A stretch of DNA of 64,000 bases from Aliiroseovarius zhejiangensis. GTDB taxonomy: Bacteria; Pseudomonadota; Alphaproteobacteria; Rhodobacterales; Rhodobacteraceae. How positions within the stretch are numbered: the first letter of the stretch is position 1; each line of letters starts with the position of its first letter. The notes under the pieces were generated by a model. It did not search any database. It saw only the letters and a list, made by a program, of their open reading frames with translations, and was not told where the DNA came from. Both the position numbers and the translations under genes were made by a program. Shown here one piece after another: positions 1 through 7,246 of the stretch. Location: contig NZ_BNCH01000002.1 of the NCBI RefSeq assembly GCF_014656375.1, positions 558,001 to 622,000 of the forward strand, written 5' to 3'.

Positions 1-1
1 A

Positions 2-109
2 ACACTTGCGCGCCGCGCGCACGCCCTGGGCTGGCAAGTAATGATGCTGCCCGCGCCCGACGGGTTTGATTGGAACGATGTCTTAACGGGAAAGGCGGTG
101 GCTGCATGA
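2..109 (+). CDS. C-terminal end of a Toprim/primase-like protein (partial)
   Basis: Only the last 35 codons are in the window; the reading frame is open at the left edge and stops with TGA at 107. The visible end reads ALGWQVMMLPAPDGFDWNDV and then LTGKAVAA. An ending of the form 'P-x-x-G-x-DWNDVL' is characteristic of the C-terminus of Toprim-domain proteins in phage, plasmid and integrative-element primases. The stop codon overlaps the ATG of the next gene (ATGA), so the two are translationally coupled, as expected for a primase followed by a DUF3987 protein. The assignment rests on this short tail and on the neighbour; the catalytic part lies outside the window. Confidence 0.55.
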   Translation, partial: TLARRAHALGWQVMMLPAPDGFDWNDVLTGKAVAA

Positions 110-1599
110 CCGTACATCTGAAGCCCATACCTTACGTAGAGGATTGGGCCGAACCCTCGCCGCGTTTCTTACGTAAGGGATTGCCGCCCGCGCCTGAATT
201 GCCGCTCGAGCGTATCTTTGCCCCGCAATGGGCGACATGGATCAGGGATGCCGCCGAGGCCAAGTCTGCCCCGCCGGATTACGTTATGGCGGGTCTACTT
301 GCCACGGCGGGCGCGGCGATTGGCAACACACGGTGGGTCTCGCCTTGGGCGGGTTGGTCCGAGCCGCCGATCCTCTGGACCATGCTGATCGGTGCGCCAT
401 CCTCGAACAAATCACCGGGGCTTGATGCGGTGCTGAGCCCGTTGAAAGAGCTTGAGCGCGATATGCGCAAACAGGCTGAGGCTGATCTTGCGGAATGGTC
501 TGAACGGGTTGAGGTGGCAAAGATCGCGCAAAGCGCCTGGAAAGAAGCAACCAAGGCCGCGCTCAAGGCCGGGGAAGACCTGCCGCCCAAGCCCGACGAA
601 GCCGATCCTGGGCAGGAACGCCATTTGCCCTGCCTGTCGGTGACGGACAGCACGGTCGAGCGGTTGGGCGTGATCCTGGCAAACCAGCCACGTGGCACGT
701 TGATGGCACGTGATGAACTGGCCGGGTGGCTGATGGGCATGACACGCTATGCGGGCGGTGGGTCTGACCGCCCGTTCTGGCTGGAAGCCTATGGCGGGCG
801 GGGCTACCGGGTTGAGCGCATGGGCCGTGAGCCGCTCTATATCGACCGGCTGTCGGTGGGGGTCACCGGATCAATCCAGCCCGACCGGTTGCGCAGCCTG
901 TTGATGAAGTCCGATGATGACGGGTTGCTTGCGCGTTTCCTGCCGATCTGGCCCGATCCGGTGCCGATCATGCGCCCGCGTTCGGCACCCGATGACGCGT
1001 TCATCAATCGCGCTTTGGGGCGGCTTCACGACCTTCAGCTTATGACCGATGAATACGACCAACAGCGACCCTGGGTCTTGCCGTTTGATGAGGGGGCCAA
1101 AGACCGGTTGGATGCGTTTCGCCATGACGTAAGGGACTGGGAGAGCGGCGCCGAAGGCCTAATGTTATCTTACATAGGCAAATTGCCAGGGCTGACAGCA
1201 CGGATTGCCTTGATCCTGGCGCATCTGGATTGGGTTGCCATGACCTGTGATCAGCCGCATGAGATTGACGCGCAGACCTTCAGCCGGGCAGCCGACCTGG
1301 TGGAGCATTACGCGCTTCCGATGGCGCGCCGCGCCTATGCGGAGGCGTCTGTCTCAAAGGTGGAACGGGCCGCCATGCGCCTGGTCGAAATCATCCGTGA
1401 GCACGCTTGGCAGCGCTTTACATCGCGCGACGTCTTGCGCCTGGATCGCGCGGGGCTTGGCACCGCTGCCGAGGTGAACCCCGCCTTGCAAGCGCTTGAA
1501 GAGAATCATCTTTTGCGCAGCGTGGAGGTGCAGAAAAACCCACGCGGCGGGCGACCCTCGCGGGCCTTCCTGGTCAATCCGGCGGTGTTCAACGGCTAA
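106..1599 (+). CDS. DUF3987 domain protein (mobile-element primase/helicase-like)
   Basis: 497 aa from the ATG at 106, preceded by AAAGGCGG and overlapping the upstream stop by 4 nt; an in-frame TTG at 70 is less likely. Residues 88–110 carry a P-loop-like element, GAPSSNKS, typical of DUF3987 proteins. The mid-part (about 190–280) has the family's conserved acidic/aromatic stretch, including DELAGWLMGM and LSVGVTGSIQPDRL. The C-terminal 80 residues look like a winged-helix DNA-binding segment. DUF3987 proteins accompany Toprim primases in phages, satellites and integrative elements and are thought to act in element replication; the exact biochemistry is not established. A group of iteron-like repeats follows directly. 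Frame and family are well supported, role is inferred. Confidence 0.85.
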   Translation: MTVHLKPIPYVEDWAEPSPRFLRKGLPPAPELPLERIFAPQWATWIRDAAEAKSAPPDYVMAGLLATAGAAIGNTRWVSPWAGWSEPPILWTMLIGAPSSNKSPGLDAVLSPLKELERDMRKQAEADLAEWSERVEVAKIAQSAWKEATKAALKAGEDLPPKPDEADPGQERHLPCLSVTDSTVERLGVILANQPRGTLMARDELAGWLMGMTRYAGGGSDRPFWLEAYGGRGYRVERMGREPLYIDRLSVGVTGSIQPDRLRSLLMKSDDDGLLARFLPIWPDPVPIMRPRSAPDDAFINRALGRLHDLQLMTDEYDQQRPWVLPFDEGAKDRLDAFRHDVRDWESGAEGLMLSYIGKLPGLTARIALILAHLDWVAMTCDQPHEIDAQTFSRAADLVEHYALPMARRAYAEASVSKVERAAMRLVEIIREHAWQRFTSRDVLRLDRAGLGTAAEVNPALQALEENHLLRSVEVQKNPRGGRPSRAFLVNPAVFNG

Positions 1600-1632
1600 G
1601 TCCTGTTGGGGCGGGTTGCATCAACACCCGCC

Positions 1633-1659
1633 CTGACAGAACTGACTTAACTGACAAAA
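1633..1659 (+). repeat. Three tandem 9-bp iteron-like repeats (left triplet)
   Basis: Three adjacent 9-mers on the plus strand: CTGACAGAA, CTGACTTAA, CTGACAAAA (consensus CTGACNNAA). They lie 33 nt after the DUF3987 stop codon. A matching triplet in the opposite orientation lies 27 nt further on. Direct reading of the sequence; the function is inferred. Confidence 0.75.
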
Positions 1660-1686
1660 CCGGGTGTGTAGCCCGCCAGAACGGGG

Positions 1687-1713
1687 TTGTGTCGGTTTAG
1701 TCGGTTTTGTCAG
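1687..1713 (-). repeat. Three tandem 9-bp iteron-like repeats (right triplet, inverted)
   Basis: On the minus strand, reading from 1713 down to 1687: CTGACAAAA, CCGACTAAA, CCGACACAA. Together with the left triplet this gives six units of consensus CYGACNNAA, arranged as two inverted triplets around a 27-nt spacer (1660–1686). The innermost exact inverted repeat is CTGACAAAACCG (1651–1662) against its complement at 1702–1713. Candidate binding array for an element-encoded replication or regulatory protein. Confidence 0.75.
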
Positions 1714-1887
1714 GGGGCATGGGCGGAGAGCAGTCATTCGCTGCGGGTGCTAACAATTCGGAACAACACACCAAAGCCGACATTCGATATTGCAAATTTC
1801 ACGCACCCAACGGTAGATTTGCGTGGCAGTACATCTCTCTTAAGCTATCCATCTAGACCTTTCCGAAACAAGTATTGGTATCCCGCT

Positions 1888-4467
1888 ATGCAGACCGAGG
1901 CCATAAAGTTTGAGCTATTTCAACTTATTAGAAACACAGAGATAGGTGCTGAGGTCACAAAATCACTCATTCCGGAAGGAAAGCCGATTTCATTCGAAAC
2001 GGAACTCTGGGATTTCAAAAGAAAAGCTCCTGCCTTGGGAGACAAGCCAGATACGGCGGCTAGAGAAACTCACAAACTAGAGACGCACGAGCTCATTAAA
2101 GATATTGTGGCATTTCACAATTCCTATGGCGGATACATAATTTTTGGCATTGAGGATGCCGGAAAAGACCGAGTTGTTGGATGGGACCAAACATTGGACC
2201 TGGGGGACATTTCCAAAAGAATAAAGTCTCACACAGGTCAAGACATAGAGCTATTTCAAAATAATTTGAAGGTTGGAGAACGAAGTATCCTAGTTTTGCT
2301 GGTTCCAAGAAGGCGGAGGTCGGAAGAACCTGTGAAATTCATCAAGCAAGGGCCTAGTACACCGACAAATAAACCCGCTTACCAAAAGGGTTCAATCTAC
2401 ATTCGCAAGCTAGATGAGTGTCGGCCAGCAGAAAACTCTGCTGAAGACTGGGCGTTTTTATTTTCGGACAGAATTTTTTCTTTAACAAGTGAAAATCCAG
2501 CGAAAGAAGTTATTCCGTCAAATCTCCCGCCAAGAGATCCTGACATGGTTCAGTTTGTAGGCAGGCAAAAGGAATTATCGGCACTTAGGTCTTGGGTTCT
2601 GGACAAACGTAGCCCGGTGAAGCTGATTTCAGGAATTGGAGGCTTGGGCAAAACCTCAGTCGCATATCATTTTTGCGAAGAGTTGGCGTCGGTAGGAGCT
2701 GGAGACTTTGAATACTTAGCTTGGGTTTCAGCTAAAAAAACAACCTACGCGGCTTTACGCGGCAGCATGGTCAGAACGACGCGTCATGACTTCTCTACTG
2801 TCAAGGAACTTCTTCAAAGTCTAGCCGCTCTGTTAGCGGGGCAAAGTTCGATCGAAGTTGATACGGATGAAGACGAGTATGCAGACATTATTGTTGATGC
2901 GTTAACTTACACGCCATCATTTATCGTTGTTGATGATCTTGATAGTCTATCGCCTGAAGAACAGCGAAAATGTGCGACGGTTATGCAGGAAATCGGCTTC
3001 CGAACGGTGGATAGAGAGCACGCTGCTAGCAAATTCCTTTTGACATCACGACTTGATCAAGGGCTCTCTCCCACCTCCGTCGTCAAGATTTCGGGATTGG
3101 ATGAAGAAGCATTTAACCTTCATGTTGACAATCTTTGTGACCAATTCGAGCTGAATAGGTTTGTGCCACGACTTAAAAAGCAAATTTATAGCACGTCGTC
3201 GGGATCCCCATTGTTCGCAAGTGCAATTGTCAGAATGGCCAGTATGGGCGAAAGGCCAAAAGATGTCTGTGATACATGGGCATCTCATGACGGTGAAGAT
3301 GTGAGAGAGTTTGCGTTCAAGAGAGAGCTAGACAGGCTCTCTGTCGGGAGCGCTTCGGTGCTTTTAGCGGTAGTTAAGCTAGGTGAAGTAAGCTTGGACG
3401 AGCTGCTCGAGGCAATCGAAGTAACAAGAAAATCACTCTTTGAACACATAAATGAGCTGCAATCATTTCATCTACTCGGCAAAAAAGAAAACAACCAAGG
3501 GGACGTTGTTCTTTCCACTTCAAAAGAACTAATTGTTTCTGCGGGAATTCTGAAGAAAAAACTCGGACAGAGGGCGCAAGAGGTTGAACGCCGATGCGCA
3601 ATCATACGCAAGAATCAAGGCGATCAGTCGCGCGAAGTTGGGCGGGGTATTCGGAAAATCTTACGGTGTCTGGAAGAAGGCGAAACAAAGCAGGCGCTGA
3701 TTTTGGCCACCGATCTGTCTAAACGCAATCCGCAAAACGGAGACACGTGGTGTATCCTTGCGCGGGCTCACCTAAGTGTAAACCCGAAAGAATACCGAAA
3801 AGCTGATGATGCCTGTTCAAACGCCATAAGGTACTCCTGCACTCGCACAGAGCTTTTCGATTATGTGGTGGAATCCAAAAAGGGTATTGGAGATTGGCAA
3901 GGTTTGAAATCTTATGCTGATGGGAAACGCTTCAAGTCAAGAAATAAAGATCCGGGGTTGGATTCATACCTATTTGCTGTTTTCAAACTTGTTGCCCTAG
4001 CTGCTGAAAGAGGCAGTCATTTCGAAGCGTCGAAACACGCGATGGATGGCGTTAGAAAGATTTCAGAGAAAGTACAAAACAGCTACCTTCTTCCTGCATT
4101 TTTTGACAGCCTGGTGCAAGATCAGAACCGTCTGGCTGGATTGGCTCTTAAGCACCAAAAAATGTCAATTGAACGCCCAAGAGACAGCTTGAACGTCGCG
4201 GCTCTCGGCTTCGAATTGGTTAACTTAAACATCCAAACAAAAGAGGTTGTTAGCGCAGTATGCAAAGGGTTACAGAATTGGGCTAATGAAGTAAAAAGTG
4301 GAACAGTTCTCGATGACGCAGAGGCGGATATCATTGCAAACAACATTGGAAAACTAGATCGTTTATCAAGTTTGCTGCAAACTTGTAACCGAGCTATCGA
4401 ATCCGATCTCAATTTGATTGCTTCAACCCAGAGACAGCTCGGATTTGTAGGGGCCGCATTTTCATAG
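1888..4467 (+). CDS. AlbA_2 (Schlafen-type) – STAND NTPase – helical repeat protein; candidate phage-defence gene
   Basis: 859 aa from ATG 1888; the frame extends upstream to a TTG at 1687, but that stretch overlaps the inverted iterons and looks non-coding. Residues 33–195 fit an AlbA_2/Schlafen-like nucleic-acid-binding domain, with the hallmarks FHNSYGGYIIFGIED (76–90) and GSIYIRKLDECRP (168–180). Residues 222–445 are an NB-ARC-like STAND ATPase: FVGR start (223–226), Walker A GIGGLGKTS (249–257), Walker B FIVVDDLDSL (345–354), FLLTSR (383–388) and the GxPL-type GSPLFA (439–444). A winged-helix-like segment follows and the C-terminal 300 residues look like TPR-type helical repeats, usually the sensor. 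The gene is far more AT-rich than the core (20 of 60 bases are G/C at 2461–2520, against 36 of 60 at 18001–18060), which suggests transfer. It sits alone beside an element replication module. Defence by sensing phage products is an inference from architecture. Confidence 0.8.
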   Translation: MQTEAIKFELFQLIRNTEIGAEVTKSLIPEGKPISFETELWDFKRKAPALGDKPDTAARETHKLETHELIKDIVAFHNSYGGYIIFGIEDAGKDRVVGWDQTLDLGDISKRIKSHTGQDIELFQNNLKVGERSILVLLVPRRRRSEEPVKFIKQGPSTPTNKPAYQKGSIYIRKLDECRPAENSAEDWAFLFSDRIFSLTSENPAKEVIPSNLPPRDPDMVQFVGRQKELSALRSWVLDKRSPVKLISGIGGLGKTSVAYHFCEELASVGAGDFEYLAWVSAKKTTYAALRGSMVRTTRHDFSTVKELLQSLAALLAGQSSIEVDTDEDEYADIIVDALTYTPSFIVVDDLDSLSPEEQRKCATVMQEIGFRTVDREHAASKFLLTSRLDQGLSPTSVVKISGLDEEAFNLHVDNLCDQFELNRFVPRLKKQIYSTSSGSPLFASAIVRMASMGERPKDVCDTWASHDGEDVREFAFKRELDRLSVGSASVLLAVVKLGEVSLDELLEAIEVTRKSLFEHINELQSFHLLGKKENNQGDVVLSTSKELIVSAGILKKKLGQRAQEVERRCAIIRKNQGDQSREVGRGIRKILRCLEEGETKQALILATDLSKRNPQNGDTWCILARAHLSVNPKEYRKADDACSNAIRYSCTRTELFDYVVESKKGIGDWQGLKSYADGKRFKSRNKDPGLDSYLFAVFKLVALAAERGSHFEASKHAMDGVRKISEKVQNSYLLPAFFDSLVQDQNRLAGLALKHQKMSIERPRDSLNVAALGFELVNLNIQTKEVVSAVCKGLQNWANEVKSGTVLDDAEADIIANNIGKLDRLSSLLQTCNRAIESDLNLIASTQRQLGFVGAAFS

Positions 4468-4522
4468 CCTCAACTAGTTTGACATTCACGTGCACTACTA
4501 CGCGCCCCCCGAATACGCACAT

Positions 4523-4580
4523 GCAGCGAATGTCTACAATGTGGGTTGCGACTGCAGCATCGCGAAGACACGGCCAAGGT
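4523..4580. repeat. Degenerate dispersed repeat, copy A
   Basis: Contains GCAGCGAATGTCTACAAT, then GCAGCATCGCGAAGAC and a GGCCAAGG tail. It resembles copies near 5968 and 9410. It lies past the 3' end of the minus-strand VOC gene. The match is partial; the core AATGTCTACAA (4529–4539) differs by one base from the AATGTCTGCAA of the other two copies. The rest of the 193-nt gap 4468–4660 shows nothing recognisable. Confidence 0.4.
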
Positions 4581-4660
4581 CCTTAATGGGCCGCTTCCGT
4601 CTCTGCCGATGGCTATTGTCGAGAACGGTTTCTTCGCGCTCCTCGAACGCTTCTAGGGGA

Positions 4661-5032
4661 TTAGCCGGACGATCCGACGTTTTGTCCAAATCGGATGTTG
4701 TAACCATTCAGATCTAGCGCGTTGAACTCGCGCATTCCCCAAGGATATGTCTCTGGCTCCCGTGTAACTTTCACACCGTTGGAAGTTGCGCGATGGTACA
4801 TTTCGTCCACGCCATCGATGTCGAAGTAAAGCCAGTTGGCACCGAGCTGTGGTTTGCCCGCCCAGAAATGTACGCATGCCGCGTCCAGGAGAATGGCGCC
4901 GTGGGTCGGTGGATCGCCCCAAAGAAATCTGAGCGTGAACCCTAGGCGGTCTACGTACCAGTTGCATGTGGCCGTAACGCTCGGCACCGCAAGGGTCGGG
5001 TAGACGGCAGAACAACTTATTGATGTCGGCAT
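4661..5032 (-). CDS. VOC (glyoxalase/bleomycin-resistance-type) family protein
   Basis: 123 aa, starting at the ATG complementary to 5030–5032, which has AGGA eight bases upstream; a longer in-frame start at 5134 would run into the divergent gene. The protein has the two βαβββ halves of the vicinal-oxygen-chelate fold: TLAVPSVTATCNWYVDRLGF near the start, a central HFWAGK, and the second half ending in LDLNGYNIRFGQN. VOC members include glyoxalase I, antibiotic-binding proteins and dioxygenases, and the substrate cannot be told from sequence. The gene is divergent from a second VOC gene that starts 74 nt away. Confidence 0.75.
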   Translation of the reverse strand: MPTSISCSAVYPTLAVPSVTATCNWYVDRLGFTLRFLWGDPPTHGAILLDAACVHFWAGKPQLGANWLYFDIDGVDEMYHRATSNGVKVTREPETYPWGMREFNALDLNGYNIRFGQNVGSSG

Positions 5033-5106
5033 GCGTTCCTCCGCGTGGTAGATTCTTCCCATTGCTGCGTCGCCGATGTCAAATCCGGACGAGAAAGAAA
5101 TAGAAG

Positions 5107-5490
5107 ATGTTTGTAGGTTCGATCCTCTATGCAAAAGACTTTAGGGTGTTAGCCTCATTCTATGCGTCACTGGCTGATGAGTGCACTGCCGAAATGCATG
5201 ACGACTATGCTGCCCTGATATCTGGCAAAAGTCAGATGATCGTCCTTCAGATACCTGAACCTCTCTCTACTCAGATTAAGATAGAGCGGCCGCCTCAGTT
5301 ACGCGCATCCACACCTCTTAAGCCCATTGTGCGCGTCTCATCTCTCCAAGACGCCCTGGGCGCTTTGGATACCTTGGGTGGAACTGTGCGCCCTGGGTCG
5401 CCCCAATGGGAATTTCAGGGTAACCTCGTACAGGATATTGTAGATCCGGAAGGAAACGTCGTGCAGCTCTGGCAGTCAATTGACGAATAG
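5107..5490 (+). CDS. VOC superfamily protein, small glyoxalase-like
   Basis: 127 aa. The opening FVGSILYAKDFRVLASFYAS and the closing VDPEGNVVQLWQ are the two signatures of glyoxalase-like proteins. The metal ligands typical of active VOC enzymes are not obvious at the N-terminal end, so this may be a binding or resistance protein rather than an enzyme. An A/G-rich stretch (GAAAGAAATAGAAG) stands just before the ATG. It is transcribed away from the neighbouring VOC gene and convergent with the 79-aa gene. Fold assignment is reasonably secure, function unknown. Confidence 0.7.
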   Translation: MFVGSILYAKDFRVLASFYASLADECTAEMHDDYAALISGKSQMIVLQIPEPLSTQIKIERPPQLRASTPLKPIVRVSSLQDALGALDTLGGTVRPGSPQWEFQGNLVQDIVDPEGNVVQLWQSIDE

Positions 5491-5608
5491 ACGTACTGGT
5501 CGCCCAAGCACGTTCTCAATCTGATCAAATCGTATGGCGGCGTAGGTCATTTGATACAAGGTGGACCGGCAGCAGATAGAAATCACCGTTTTCAATGCGG
5601 AGACTCGG

Positions 5609-5848
5609 TCAGGAATGGCCGACAACGTGCCCTTCGAGATTTCCGACGAGCGTATAGCTTCGCCCAACGTTCCAGCCTTTCTCCCTCACCAACTCCCGTA
5701 CTCGATTGCTGCTGAGGTGTTTGTCACGAGACTTCTTGTTGCACGTGACGATCATGACGTCCTGCCGAAGCTCGGCGTTCTTGGCTAGCCAGTTCCGCAG
5801 TTCATCCTCGCTAGAGACCTTTACTCGCTTCAGTTTTGGGATGTGCAT
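5609..5848 (-). CDS. Conserved small protein of unknown function (79 aa)
   Basis: 79 aa beginning MHIPKLKRVKVSSEDELRNW. The protein is charged, has no signal peptide or membrane segment, and ends GRSYTLVGNLEGHVVGHS. I recognise the pattern (N-terminal 'KLKRV…ELRNWLAKN', central VMIVTCNKKSRDKH, C-terminal GRSYTL-x-GNL) as a recurrent small hypothetical family of alphaproteobacteria, but no function is known to me. The reading frame is intact and bounded by intergenic sequence on both sides. It lies in the accessory region between a VOC gene and a recombinase. Confidence 0.7.
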   Translation of the reverse strand: MHIPKLKRVKVSSEDELRNWLAKNAELRQDVMIVTCNKKSRDKHLSSNRVRELVREKGWNVGRSYTLVGNLEGHVVGHS

Positions 5849-5967
5849 AACATGCCTCGGCGGATCTATTGTTTCTTATTGGCACAAATTAAGCACTCGC
5901 GCAAAACCAAGGGGGAAAGATGCCTCTTGGATGACAACTTGCGGTTCCACCAGAATACGGCTCGGCC

Positions 5968-6056
5968 TGCGAATGTCTGCAAACCGCGCTGCAAACGCAG
6001 CATTGCGACATAGTGTCGAGTGACGGCTCTGGGCCGCCCGCGAAGACGGCCCAAGT
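5968..6056. repeat. Degenerate dispersed repeat, copy B
   Basis: Carries AATGTCTGCAA (5972–5982), then GCAAACGCA, then GTCGAGT and a GGGCCGCCCGCGAAGACGGCCC segment end. The first three blocks recur in the same order at 9463–9500. The copy lies immediately beyond the stop codon of the minus-strand recombinase gene. GGGCCG/CGGCCC arms within it may form a hairpin. No coding potential seen. Confidence 0.5.
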
Positions 6057-6058
6057 TG

Positions 6059-6691
6059 CTAGATTTCAATGGCCTCTGCAATCGCAAGGGCATCTTCCAG
6101 TTCCACGCCGAGATACCGGACGGTGCTGTCCATTTTGGTGTGCCCAAGTAGCAGCTGGACCGCCCTCAGGTTGCCCGTCTTCTTGTAGATCTGGGTCACC
6201 TTTGTTCGCCTCATCGAATGCGTTCCGTATGCGCTGGCCTCCAGACCGATCGACGTGACCCAATCTCGGACGATCCGGGCGTACTGGCGTGTCGAGATGT
6301 GCAGACGTTCATGGAACCGACCCGGCCAAAGGTACTCCGAGCCGACCATGAGCTCATCTTCCATCCACTTTTCGACAGAGGCGCGTGTGCCCTCGGATAT
6401 CTCAAATCGCACAGGTTTCTGGGTTTTGCTTTGAAGGACCGATGCCCGTTCTTTGATCTGACCAGACGCCATGACGTCGACGACTTTCATCTTCACCAGG
6501 TCGCAGCCGCGCAGTTTGCTGTCGATTGCCATATTGAACAGCGCAAGGTCGCGATGGTTCTCGGCCAGTTCAAGTCGAACGCGGATTGCCCAAACGTGTT
6601 TGGGTTTCAAAGGCCGCTTCTGACCAACGATGCGACCCTTGTTCCATGCGGGGCGAAGCGCACGAATGGCCGGTAAGTTTGGTGTTTCCAT
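6059..6691 (-). CDS. Compact tyrosine recombinase/integrase
   Basis: 210 aa. The start is the ATG complementary to 6689–6691, preceded by GGAGG nine bases upstream. The catalytic set of tyrosine recombinases is complete: Arg61 in SKLRGCDL, a Lys at 89 or 92, His158-x-x-Arg161 in HSMRRTK, His184 in LLGHTKMDST, and the nucleophile Tyr193 in VRYLGV. The protein is shorter than phage integrases (300–400 aa) because the arm-binding and most of the core-binding domains are missing; this compact form is a known stand-alone family, so it is not necessarily truncated. It catalyses DNA strand exchange. It sits amid accessory genes with a dispersed repeat directly downstream. Target site unknown. Confidence 0.85.
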   Translation of the reverse strand: METPNLPAIRALRPAWNKGRIVGQKRPLKPKHVWAIRVRLELAENHRDLALFNMAIDSKLRGCDLVKMKVVDVMASGQIKERASVLQSKTQKPVRFEISEGTRASVEKWMEDELMVGSEYLWPGRFHERLHISTRQYARIVRDWVTSIGLEASAYGTHSMRRTKVTQIYKKTGNLRAVQLLLGHTKMDSTVRYLGVELEDALAIAEAIEI

Positions 6692-7246
6692 GACTGATCC
6701 TCCGATCCGCCATGCCCTCCCACAACGACAACCCGACGTTGACGATGCCACCATATCACAGGATGCTGCGTCGCATCCGAGGTCGGCTTGGAGCCCAAAC
6801 CTACCAAGTTCGCAGCTGCAGAATGTTGCCTGCGCAGAAAAACTGCATCCTCGCTGACGGCCCTTAGCAGTCGGTCAACACGTCCGGGTGCTTCTGAACC
6901 CTTACTTCAACGCAGTTGTTCGATAGGCGCAGCAACAAGGCGTCATTATCTGATGGAGCCACATAATGGCGCCGATATCCGAAATTGAGACACGTTTATC
7001 TTTTTTCGCGGTCGAGGCAGGTTTCGACCAAATGGAATAGACGAGATAAGGCTGCACAAACTGCTCTGTTCGCACTGAGGACGCCCAATGGTGAGTCAGC
7101 ATACACATTCGCTCCAGCTCAACTCTTGCGCGAAACAGTAGATGCCGTTCGAAGTCAAAGAACCTTGCTTGGCGGTTAAATTCCCGAGACATTGGGGCAG
7201 ATGGAACGCCATCTGTGTAATTCAAGACAGTAGGACTACAGGTTCG
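6692..7246. other. Gene-free accessory stretch
   Basis: No convincing gene. Open frames exist on both strands but have no recognisable protein features or ribosome-binding sites. A segment at about 6811–6870 (GCAGCTGCAGAATG, then CTGCATCCTCGCTGACGGCCC) loosely resembles the dispersed repeats at 4523, 5968 and 9410. The promoter of the 619-aa membrane protein should lie near the right end. Confidence 0.4.

Noticed and set aside
4490-4717. Plus-strand frame after the STAND gene
   Set aside because: Overlaps the dispersed repeat and the end of the VOC gene; no start site or motif.
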